From assembly GCA_023630585.1 (NCBI GenBank), contig CM042539.1, positions 24,941,755 to 25,005,754 of the forward strand: 64,000 nt of DNA, read 5' to 3'. This stretch comes from Cranoglanis bouderius. Taxonomy: Eukaryota > Chordata > Actinopteri > Siluriformes > Cranoglanididae. Below are positions 25,921 through 36,395 of the stretch, piece after piece; position 1 is the stretch's first letter; each line of letters starts with the position of its first letter. The notes under the pieces were generated by a model, which worked only from the letters and a program-made list of their open reading frames with translations, was not told the origin of the DNA and did no database searches. The position numbers were made by a program, and so were the translations under genes.

Positions 25921-28829
25921 GCTATTCCCAAATCATTCCCAAATCATGGAACTTTATTTAGAGTCGACACCAATAGAAACCTAATAATATTTTATCAGTT
26001 CAAGTGATGCTGCTAGTCAAAATGGGGTCCTTTAAGGATTTCATTATAATGCACATATGATTTTCTGTGAAGAATTTTTTTTTTTTTTTTTTTTTTAACA
26101 ACCTTGAGGAAGAACATTCCTTTTAGAACAGGCTCTATAGAGCAGCAGCATATTTCGTTGTGAATTTCTGGCCAGTGTGTTCAAGAATATGGTGGAAATA
26201 TGTGGAGCTCAGTAAGGCCGTGGTTAGGTTGGGCTAAAAAAAGCCTGAATAGTGCGCCTGTTCTTCATATCTATATTTATATCTGTTTAAAACGCATTAT
26301 CAGAGCATTAATGTATTCGGATTTGGTTACATCGCTGAACCTGTTACCATGCCTCACTGAAAATGGTTACTTTATGTTTAAAAAAAAAAAGTACACCATG
26401 TACTTTCTGTTTAAAGAACAAAGTTGTTTGCCTATTTGGATCCGAAAGGCTTGGCTGAGCTAGCATGTTGCATCTGTTGCTGATGCAGGCAGGCAGAAAA
26501 GAGTCCTACACAGTGGCTTATTACTTTGGAACGGGATCAAGCACATTGAAAGGAACCGCCATTCTGCCTTACCATCGGATATGTCTGCAGTCCTCTCGTT
26601 CCTTCGAGAGCCCTAATGACGCCTCTCTTATTTGTAGTCATATCGGAAACACTCGACGACCTGCTTGCCGGGGTCATGAGCGAAACGAGCAAGACAAGCA
26701 TCTTTGAAGATTATGATAATGGAGTGGAGAGGAGGAATCAGACTCATGTTGAAATTCACAGCCACGTTTCCCCCGTCTTTCTTATTATCTTTTCGCATGG
26801 AAGCCCATATCAAATGTATGAGGGGGGAAAAAAAAACGTTGAATAACATTGCTATTGAATATTCCGGCACAAAATATTACTTGTAAAGCTTATTCCAGAG
26901 GTGAAGAAGAAAAAGAAGAAGGTAGCACTAATACAAATAAGTATAAGCCTCTGTATTATAAAGGAAAGCCTTTTCATCAATGCAGAAATGTTAACGCTGC
27001 TAATAATGAATGAATGGTATAGTGCTTATGTGATCCTTTCATTAGCCGTAAGACACATTAGCTTAATAGTATACTTTTAAGGCTTAAGACCTTTTCCTTG
27101 GGGAAAAATAACAATGCGGATGTGCAGCGCATCATTTACTTTAACAGTTGTCTGGAAACTTCTTCGTTTTGCTCTAGGCTCTGAACTGAAGCTATTTGTG
27201 CAAATTAACCCATGCTAAAGAAGTCCTCTCATGAATTTTGACACATATTTACCGATAACAAATCAAAATGCAAAATTAATAGCAGTCTGCGTGCGTGTCT
27301 GTGTCCGTTTCCCCAGAGAAGCGCAGTGCGACAGAGGCCATTTGTTTGTCAGTGGAAATGTCATCCTATTAATGTTTTATGAGCTTATCATCATCGCTGG
27401 TGTGTGTGTTTTAGTGTGTGCATGCATGCATGTGTGTGTGGTTAAGTCTTGGTGGCCTGGGAAGAGTGTGCGACCGAGCAAAATAAACATGTTCATTAAG
27501 AAACACTTGGCACGGCCCTCGATCCGTGGGAAATAATCGCTGAGTGGAGACCTTAGAAGCAAATCTGCACAATTAAACCGCGACTCCAGAAGCTTCCGTG
27601 CATCCATAGCGCCCTCCTTTATTGATTCGTGCTTCCACAGTTTTTTTTTTTTCTGTCAAGAACTTTTTGGAAATTAAATTACTATTATTGGATACGCACA
27701 AGAGCACAAGAGTCTTTCCTGTGAAACACTGCTCATGTCTCTGCATTTCTGCAAACACGAGGAAAGTGCTGTCTTTCTGGGAACATGCTGAAACCGTCAA
27801 GATCATTGCACTCACAAAAATCTGAAGCTCGCACTCGCATACCAAGCACCAGCACTACTGAGGCTCCGTACCCATGGTTAGCAGTCACGTCTAGTTAATG
27901 GAAGTGCTAAAATGCCTAGAATTTTTTCTACCAAATTTCTTCATAGCTTTCTTTTCTTTTTTTTTTTCCCTCCCCAAGTGTTCACATGGTGGCTGAGAGA
28001 TAATTGAGCAGAGAGTTACTTTATGCAGTGAACGGCACTCTGGGGATGGTTCAGAATCCATGTGCAGGAGGTTTATTGCCAAATCCAGAACACAATCCAA
28101 ACCTCAATGTCATACTGATAGCAATGCAAGAAGGCACCGATATCCAAACAAAAGCAAATCCCAGAATTCAAGGCTGAAAACACAGGAATAGCAATGAAAA
28201 TATACATGTTTTAGACTGAAAGGTTGGCAAGACTTCGCAATGAAAACATAGATTTGTCGACCTTATATACTCTATAAACAGGAAGTGCCCTGGAAATACT
28301 AACTTAACTTAATTCAGGGGAGGGAGACCTCTGCTGACGGGGAGGTGTAATGTCCCAAACTGATGTGACAACTTACACATGAATGGCCACAAACTTCGGA
28401 ACCATCAAGGTTGTAATCTGATTGGCTGTCAGAACTCCTGTATCAAAGCACTTCTTTAACCCAGTGTCCAACTGGAAAACAAAATTGGACATGGTTGGCT
28501 CTTAGTGTCAGATGTCCTCTTTCTGTGAATGTAGGTGGTTCTTGGCCAAGTTTAGTAACTATAAGTGCTAGTAAAGTCATGTAATCTAAATATTTTATCT
28601 GGAATGTATAGCTCGAGGACAGGGTCAGCTGGTATACACAGGCTAGCAGGGCTAAGCCTCCTGTCTTTTAAAGGAAGAAAGACATCAAAATAAGGTTTCG
28701 TTTTTTGCATCCACATCAGACTATTTGCTGTTAACACATGTCTTGAGGTTTTTGTGTAAACCAGTGCAACAGCACCATTGTTGGTCTTAGGAATAATACC
28801 CAGAACGTTAAGTTCAGTGCTGCAGCTGG
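25921..28829. other. unique non-coding DNA
   Basis: No gene was recognised. Poly-T lies at 26077-26097 and short TG/CATG runs near 27400-27440. ORFs at 26465-26886 overlap on both strands. Around 28050-28350 the sequence (CAGGAGGTTTATTGCCAAAT onward) has the look of an old interspersed repeat, but no second copy is present here to prove it. Confidence 0.45.
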
Positions 28830-29985
28830 TTTCTTTCAACTTTGTTGATTATTTTCTTATAGAAGCACAGCAATATGACACCAGTTTTTGCAATACTTTC
28901 ACTCATAATTTTAATCCATTCTGGGTTATATTTACTGTTGTGGAAGTTAGTTCCTGTTATCACTTATGTTATAGCAGCTATGAACACCTCACCAGCCCAT
29001 CGTCTTTTTTTTTTTTTTCCTGTTGAAATTAGTAAGAAAAAACAAAAAGCAGATTGTCACGTTACCAAGAAACTGTGAAGTCTACACATGGGTGCGTCTC
29101 AATCGGCTCCCTAGTTCAGTAGTCAGGGCACTGATCAGGGAGTCGGCCATTTTAAGGGCTGTCTCAGTCGCAAAATCCTTTCAGTGCACTGGAACGTTCG
29201 CTCCCTAAAAAAAATCCCACAATGTACCGCAAAAACCAGGGATCATCGATGCTCACTATGTTCCCTTACTGGAAATGATGTCATATTTTCTGACGCCTCT
29301 CAGCTCAAAAACAGTGGCGGAGGAGCTCTCAGCCAACTTCGTCTACAAATGTAAGGTGCTTATTATTGTTGTTGTAGCTCTCGAATGATTACTTATGCTA
29401 GTGATTTTTAACTTTATTTGATGTTCTATATACGATTTGTTTGAGTCTTTTAAGTGTTTAATGATTTTTTTTTTTTAAATCCACTGGCTAGCCTATGATC
29501 CTACTTGAAGTACCATGGCAGAAATGCATGGGATTAAGCTAACAAACTTATATGACATATAAAAAATATATTAAATATATTAGATTTTTTTTATATTTGG
29601 GTTTTTACAGTGACTGATGAGGAAATTAGAAGGTTCACTGGAAATTGAGTCATCAGTGTCCCAAAGTGTAGTGAGCCAGGGTCTTTACCAGTGCCCGAAC
29701 TCGTGTACACCATATACTGATTCACAACCTAGGGAGCTAAGGAGCTGATTGAGACACACCACTTGTCTGTCCTGAAGACTTTCCTGTGGTGGAAACACAG
29801 GAAACTGAAGACTATTTCCAAAAATGTTAAATAACCATCTCATGTTTTTTCATTGTTAAATAATTTGTTAGTCTATGTGGAGTGCTGCTATGAACGAGTT
29901 GTTACTATAGAAACAAGATATTATGATTATCATGTTGGATATCATGATCATTTTGTTTGGTCTGTGATTAAACTCTAATAAAACA
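28830..29985 (-). mobile_element. family H repeat, split by a 680-bp TIR element
   Basis: Left part: GTTGATTATTTTCTTATAG (half of the core), AGTTAGTTCCTGTTATCACT, TATGTTATAGCAGCTATGAA, up to TACCAAGAAACTGTGAAG. The right part resumes at CTGTCCTGAAGACTTTCC and continues to TTGTTACTATAGAAACAAG. The break falls at 29084-29763. Confidence 0.7.
29084..29763. mobile_element. 680-bp TIR element of unknown class, copy 1
   Basis: The ends are inverted: GGTGCGTCTCAATCGGCTCC at 29091 and its counterpart ending GATTGAGACACACC at 29760. Further in, CCTAGTTCAGTAGTCAGGGC lies at the left and CACAACCTAGGGAGC at the right. It has no homologous ORF. A second copy at 54502-55144 is alignable along its length, which confirms the boundaries within a few bases. 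The target-site duplication is not resolved (TCT is possible here). Confidence 0.8.
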
Positions 29986-30533
29986 CAAGAAACTCCAGTT
30001 GTTCCAAAAAAAAAAAAAAAGAAGGGATTTTTCTTTATACTGTGCATCAGTGTGTCTGCGTCCTACTTGCCTCTGCAGCATCATCTGCATCACTGCACAA
30101 CAGGATGCGTGAGTCCCCATCGTGCATGGATATTTACAGAACGCAGCACGGCACCGGCAAGATGTGGGAGGAAAGGGAAAAAAAAAAGAAAGGAGGAGGA
30201 ACAGGTGAGGGGAGCGCGAGTTCCCCAGGAGAGAGACGTGCGGGCATGAGGCAAGCAGGTGATGTGAAGCATGACGCTCATGCAGGTGGTAGAAGATGAA
30301 TGATGGGCAGCAAGCGAGGCTCGTGGCCAGAGTCCAGCCCAGAGTCGCTGGAGAAGAAGAGTCGTGTCACAAGGACGTCAGCTTTGAGCTTTGCACGTGC
30401 GTCACAGAAGTGAGGATTAAATCCACCTGTAGATTATGACACCCTAAATATTGCATGACTGAAGTGGAAAAGTTTGTGTAGCGATAAAGTGAAGATGTCA
30501 TTAAAGGATGAGAGGAACAGATTGCTTAGGATA

Positions 30534-30581
<48 letters not shown>

Positions 30582-31344
30582 CAAACTCCACATGACTGTG
30601 TGGGTGTGTTCAGAAATGCTTTCTACTGAGGCTGGATTTGGAGGCAGGGAGGCGGTGAGTCATGTCCCAAATGAATGTTTGTGTACAATGCTGCCTTCCG
30701 ACCAATATACGTCCATGTGCCCTTTTTTTTTTTTGGTCCTACATATCCCATAATCCTTAGCTCATGATCAGAATATGATCTGGAAAAAAAATCACAAGCG
30801 AAATAGAGTTTGTAAACTGTAATAGTTTTTGACTTAAGAATTTATTTATGATGAGTAATAGCTGATGTAGCCACAGAAAAATCCATTTTATTATCCACAA
30901 CCGCACTTTATTCCATCTAGCCTAATGGATCTTTTGGGATTAGTACTGTTTTCTTATTGATACTGAAGCTCTGCCTCCTCAGTGTGACTTATGAGGCAGC
31001 ATAGACTGCAAGGTGTCATGGCAACTGATGTCTGCTTTGGACACAGCTTCTGTGTTTGGCTGGCGCTCATTTAATTACGTCATCTTGTTGCTCCTCTTCA
31101 GAATTCTTTAACAGCAAAATGGTTTATTGACAATTTCACGAGTGTTCTCCAGTTCACAGTAGCTACCCTTATGGAAATTACTATCAATTGTTATTATTGA
31201 CCATCAGCTGTCTACGACTGATTATGCCTTTTTTGAAACCTACATTCCGAAACAAAACGCCCCCGTTTCATATAGATATGTGATGATTTATGTCACTTTT
31301 GCTCATAGACTACAACTGTAACTTTAAAAAAAAAAAGTAAAAAT
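29986..31344. other. unique non-coding DNA with (TG)n
   Basis: No gene was recognised. An A-tract lies at 30006-30020. The Lys/Glu-rich ORFs at 30042-30299 come from purine-rich sequence and overlap in two frames. Confidence 0.45.
30536..30580. repeat. (TG)n microsatellite
   Basis: Uninterrupted GT dinucleotides for about 44 bp. Confidence 0.95.
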
Positions 31345-31704
31345 CCAATCCATCCATCCATCCATCCATCCATCCATCCATCCATCCATCCATCCATCCA
31401 TCCATCCATCCATCCATCCAGTTTCTGTACCACTTATCCTACACAGGGTCACAGGGAGCCTGGAGCCTATCCCAGGGAACTTGGGGTAGTTGGGAGACAG
31501 GGGTTCTAACCCATTGCAGGGCACAATCGCACACCCATTCACATACTACGGACAACTTGGAAATGCCAATCGGCCTACAATGCATGGAGGGAAACCCTGA
31601 AGCATGGGGAGAACATCCAAACTCTACACACACACAGGGCAGAGGTGGGATTTGGACCCCCAACATTGGAGGTGTGAGGCAAACTACTAAGCCACCGTGA
31701 CCCC
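31345..31704 (-). mobile_element. tRNA-derived SINE, (ATGG)n-tail family, complete
   Basis: On the + strand a long CCAT tail (about 31350-31421) comes first. The body follows (ACACAGGGTCACAGGGAGCC, AACCCATTGCAGGGCACAAT). The complement of the tRNA-like head is GGACCCCCAACATTGGAG, then ACTAAGCCACCGTG. The tail of about 18 units is the longest of this family here. Confidence 0.9.
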
Positions 31705-31793
31705 TAAAATTATATTTATAGTTTATATTTATAATACTTCCATTTTGAAAATTGAACAGAGAATAATACTTACTTATACTTATTATTCAGACA

Positions 31794-31796
<3 letters not shown>

Positions 31797-31866
<70 letters not shown>
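31797..31866. repeat. (TA)n microsatellite
   Basis: About 70 bp of pure TA followed by a short TG run. Confidence 0.95.
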
Positions 31867-31882
<16 letters not shown>

Positions 31883-32057
31883 ATGATACATGTCGCGAGC
31901 AACATTGCAGATCACAACAGGTCAAATTTTTGTGCAATTATCACATAGCATCAGTACTTAAACACACACAAAAAAAAAGAAAAACCATCCTTTCTTCCTG
32001 TTTTTTTTCTTCTTCTTTGAATGCTGTACATTTCACAAAAGTGCCATGCTTTACATG

Positions 32058-32870
32058 TAAGGAATAAAACACTTCAGGGTGAGCTGCTCTAGGAAAATAA
32101 TCAGTGTGACAGGGTGGTGTGATGCAGACCAATGCAACCGCCTCCCCAAAGTTGATTATTTTCCTATAACAGTACCCCCGGGAGTGTTGTATTCCTCTTA
32201 TACAACAGCAATTTGCAAACAATTCCTTTTTTTTTTTTAAATTAAAGAACATATTGTATATTTTATCCGTTCATAGTTACCTTTAAATTGTGGAACTGAG
32301 TATTCCATAAGGGCTGTGCTGTTATAGGACCCCAACGTGGATTAGTTTCCAATAACAGCACACCCTGAAGTGTGTTATTCCTCCAATGTCAAGTCACACC
32401 ACACACACTTTTTAACCATTTAAAATTACGTTTAATGTTGTGGAATGTCCACAAAAATCCACGTTTTTTTATGTTATAACAACTATAAACTTTTGTTTCT
32501 TCACTTTTTTCTCTTTCTTAAAGTTAAAAAAAAAAATGCAGCTTACACCCGAAAACAAAGCAAAAAACAGTAAAAAGCTAAAAAAAAATTCTGTCCCAAA
32601 GACTTGTGGTGGAAAGTTACAGCTTTACCTCTGACTGTTACAAAGCGCTGACACTGGAGACTCCTTCCTAAAATGCTAAATAAATATCTAGACACAGAAA
32701 ACAATATCACCATATCAACATTTAAACATTTTTATGTGGTGTTACTGGTACAAATGGTGTTACTGTAGAAATTATACCATATTAGAACGAGCTCTTTTTT
32801 TTTGTGTCAGAGCTGATTTCAGAGAAAATGAATCAACACCTTTTGGCCAATCAGAATCGACCTTATAGAA
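32058..32870 (-). mobile_element. family H repeat, near complete
   Basis: The palindromic core is at 32058-32200: AAGGAATAAAACACTTCAGG at the left and GATTATTTTCCTATAACAG with TTGTATTCCTCTTA at the right. The body then runs through CTTTACCTCTGACTGTTACA and CACTGGAGACTCCTTCC to GGCCAATCAGAATCGACC. Part of the core is repeated at 32320-32385 (TAGTTTCCAATAACAGCACA). Confidence 0.8.
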
Positions 32871-33539
32871 CGTATAGAATTTCGCTACGCAAAGTGTATT
32901 GAGAAAATAACTCCAAGTACCACGATACTATCTTTTCACCATTCCATCCACCCCTAATTGAAATATCCCTAAAATTGCTGCTTCAGCTTGGTACCATAAA
33001 TATTTCAGCACACGCAAGAGCTTGAGTGCAGGAAATGCAAGCATGCACCTGTCTTGGAATGTGTTTTTTGCTAAGCACCAATATAAGGGAGTAAGGAATT
33101 CTTTGGTATGGAAGTTCCTCCAAGAGAATCTCAGCTAGGATTTCTCTGCGGGATTCAACAAGCCTAGTTAATGCTAATGAGGTCTTCTGGGAAGACGAGG
33201 TACACCAAAGCGTGATCCTTAGGGATGTCCAGCAACTTCTGGCACCCCTCACGTCCTCTCACGGACCAGATAAGAGCAGACTCTTATAATGGAATTAATT
33301 TCACAATGATAAGACCTTTTTATAAGGCAATTATCTGCCAGGACTAGGCATTAAAACACCAGATTCTTTTTGTTGTGAGCTGAAAAAAAAGAGAACTCAT
33401 TTTATTTAAGTGCCAAGTGAGTTAATTGGTACTGGGCAGGAACAAAATTCGGACTGATAAGCATGACTGCTCATTTTTGCACCTTCTCTACGCTGCTTAA
33501 GGACATCTCAGTTCATGCATATGGTAAAACGTCTTCCAC
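32871..33539. other. unique non-coding DNA
   Basis: A reverse ORF at 32983-33252 and a second short reverse frame at about 33165-33285 were examined. Neither has a recognisable domain. Confidence 0.4.
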
Positions 33540-33695
33540 AGAAATGGTTTTAAGGAATAAAACACGGTGAGGTGTGCTGTTACAGGAAAATAATGAGTGA
33601 CGTGGTGAGGTGATCTGTAATGTTACCACCCTGAAGTTGAGTTTTTCCCCAACAGCACGTATAGAAAGTGTTTTATTCTTTGTATACCAAACTAA
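33540..33695. mobile_element. family H palindromic core only
   Basis: AAGGAATAAAACACGGTGAG at the left and GTTGAGTTTTTCCCCAACAG with GTGTTTTATTC at the right, without the body. It is a solo core, possibly produced by deletion. Confidence 0.65.
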
Positions 33696-33987
33696 TTTGT
33701 CAATGATTACATTTTTAAAAATTATTATTATGAGATTATGAGATTAGTATGATGTTAATGAGTATGAATGAGTATGAATATGAGATTAATATGAGATTAT
33801 TTGTATGCCATCACATCACATCATACTTTTTATCCACATCTCCTTTCAGAAAGCTTTTACGCATACTGTACTTTTTATTTTTATTTTTTCCCCCTGTTTA
33901 TCGAATCGAGTAGATGAGAGTCAGTTAGTGTCTCTCTAGTGCCCTCTCTAGAATTTATTATTTTTTAAAAATATCTGTAGTTATTTC

Positions 33988-35087
33988 CAGAGGTGGTAAA
34001 GGTACTCTAATTCTTTACTCAAGCAAAATTACTCATCTGAATAAATCCTCTGGTGAAAGTTGAAGTACAACTTCAATTTTTCCACTCAAGTTAAAGCAGA
34101 AAATTGTAAACTCTCATACTTAAAGTACACGAAAAAAAGATGCCTGCCTCAGATCACACACTGATTCTAGTTCCTGACTAACAGCAGTTTTTACTGTGCT
34201 CATGACAACTGGGAACTGTGAATTTTCCAATTCGGAACTTCTTACTTCCCAAGAACTCAGCTGTCTGATGTCTGAAATAGAATGAATACTCGAATTCAGA
34301 ACAAAAACTGGAATTAAAGAGTTGTTTGCGTAGTGCTTCATTTATTTTTAAAGTGGATGTGATAATTCACTGTCACTGTGAACTTTGATCAAAAGATCTT
34401 GCAGGAAGCAAATTAAGAGTTCAATTATCAAAGTAGCACCAAGTTTTTAGCGATTTTAAATATAAACAGAAATGCAAAACACTGCTGAAATCAATTAAAT
34501 CACGGTGTTATTTCTTTTCACCATGAGTCCCACAATGTTAAAGCGGCGTCACGGAAACACAACTCGGAGAAGTCAAGCTCTCAAAAATCTCAGGAATCTC
34601 AGGAATTGCAAGCTAGAGAGCCATTCAAACTGATCTTTTCTACTGGGAAGTCAGACATTTCCCAGTTCCCACTTGGTCATGAATGCAGCATTTATTCCTA
34701 ATCTCTCAAATGATAGCTAGGATGATAGATGATACATACTAGCTTGATGCTAATAGTTATCTGTTGCAATACAAACTGCCTCGATAAATACAGTGTGTAC
34801 GTAACAGTAGACAGATGATAGATTTCAGTGAGGGATTTTAGGCCTAGTTTTAGATTTGCTAGAAATTTAGATCAACTCCTTGATGCTAAAAATCTATGAC
34901 TTTACAAATATGTGATTACAGAGAAATGTGGTGATGTTTGAAAAAGTTGTGAGTAAAAAATAATGTTTCTTTTGAAATATTAAAAGGAAGTAAATGTCAA
35001 AATAAAACTTAAGTACAGTACAGGTACTTAAAAGCCAGACTTAAGTACAATATCAAAGTAATTGTACCTTGTTACTTCCTACTACTG
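33988..35087. mobile_element. hAT-like non-autonomous element, 1.1 kb
   Basis: The ends are inverted: CAGAGGTGGTAAAGGTAC at 33988 and its partner ending TTACTTCCTACTACTG at 35087. Both subterminal zones are rich in TTACTTAAGTAC-type motifs. The flanking octamers (GTTATTTC, GTTTTTAT) agree at five of eight positions, compatible with a decayed 8-bp hAT duplication. There is no transposase ORF. Confidence 0.6.
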
Positions 35088-35516
35088 GTTTTTATGTCAT
35101 AAAGAAGCTTTTCTTTATGGGTTGAGGAAAATGTCCAGGTGATACAGATGTTTGGGAATGGAAGCTAGCACCTAAATGACTTTGTAACGACAGTGCAGCC
35201 CATTTTCAGGGCATTTAACTCGTCCTTTGGGAACAATGTGTAACTGGCAGTACATCACATTTGGTCTTAAAAGCCTGTGCTCACGAATCCACCACGCTTG
35301 AAGACTTGAAATAACATTGAGGTCGTTCAGGACATCTTTTTGTCTTGTTTGTACAGATTAGTCTCAAACAGCGAGCTTGGATATCTCAAGGGCAAAACTT
35401 CCTTTTCATAAATTCTGAGTATTGAATCAAGCGGCAAAAAAAATAAAAAAAATAAATAAAATAAAAATAAAAAAGCTCAGTGAAATAAAGTAGCTTTCAG
35501 TCAGACCTGGAAAATA

Positions 35517-36070
35517 CAGTACTGTGCAAAAGTTTTAGGCACATGCAAAGAAATGCTGTAGAGCAAAGATGTCTTCAAAATAATGAAATTAAATGTTTCT
35601 ACATTTACAAAAAAATACCGTAAAGAGCAGTAAACAGCAGTAAATGAAACAAATTCAATATTTGATGTGACAAAAAAGAAAAAGAAAAATAGTAGTCTCT
35701 GGTACAATTAGTGCAGTTTTATAAGGAAATGAGCTGGTAAGTTTTATTGAGCATCTTGCAGAACCAGCCACAGTCCTTCTGGAGACTTTGACTTTCGCAC
35801 TCGCTTCTTATTTTTGCAGCAAAACCCAGCAGCCTTCATTGTGTTCTTGTCTGAAAAGTGTCTCTTATGTAATATGCTGCTTTCTTTAATGACATGCAAA
35901 CATTTTTCTGTAACATTTAATTTTGTGCTAGAAAACTAATGTTTGGGAATCTAAAATGTTTTTGTACTGACTTGATAATGTAGAAATCATAAAATAAAAA
36001 AATCTATAACAAAGTTTGTAAAGTTTGTTTTTTGTACTAAAAAAAATAGGGTGCCTAAAAGTTACTGCAG
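35517..36070 (-). mobile_element. 546-bp TIR element (Tc1-like MITE), copy 2
   Basis: Reverse complement of the copy at 9071-9618 along its length. The left end is CAGTACTGTGCAAAAGTTTT with TA outside. The right end (GGGTGCCTAAAAGTTACTGCAG) has lost about 10 bp of the TIR. The internal block deleted from copy 3 is present here. Confidence 0.85.
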
Positions 36071-36104
36071 AAAAACTAGTGTATCAAAGATAATTAAATC
36101 CATA

Positions 36105-36395
36105 CCACACCTCTTTTACTAGGACTGACAGGTACCGAGGCCACGCCTCTTTCCCTGGGATGGACAGGTATAGGCCACACCTCTTTCCCTGGGATGGATA
36201 GGTATAGGCCATTCCACTTTCTCTGGGATGGACAGGTATAGGCCACACCTCTTTCCCTGGGACTGATACAGAGGCCAAACCTCTTTCCCTGGGATGGACA
36301 GGTATAGGCCACACCTCTTTCCCTGGGATGGACATCGTTCACTTGGACTGACAGGCAGACAGGCCACACCCTTTAACTGGAACTAACAGGTCACA
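36105..36395. repeat. 34-bp minisatellite, about eight units
   Basis: Units start at 36105, 36141, 36175, 36209, 36243, 36275, 36309 and 36364. The unit reads CCACACCTCTTTCCCTGGGA then TGGACAGGTATAGG. Because 34 is not a multiple of three, all three reverse frames stay open with rotated versions of the same peptide. These ORFs are not evidence for a gene. Confidence 0.95.

Noticed and set aside
26600..26760. Exon-like stretch after a TTATTTGTAG acceptor-like sequence
   Set aside because: There is no good donor, and ORFs are open on both strands. Frame choice is arbitrary.
33165..33285. Short reverse frame of about 38 codons after an AAG acceptor-like site, ending in TAG
   Set aside because: The peptide looked protein-like but is short, unmatched in memory and has no partner exon.
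36084..36369. Three overlapping reverse ORFs with a repeated SIPGKEVWPI-like peptide
   Set aside because: They are produced by the 34-bp minisatellite. All three frames are open, which is expected of a repeat and not of a gene.
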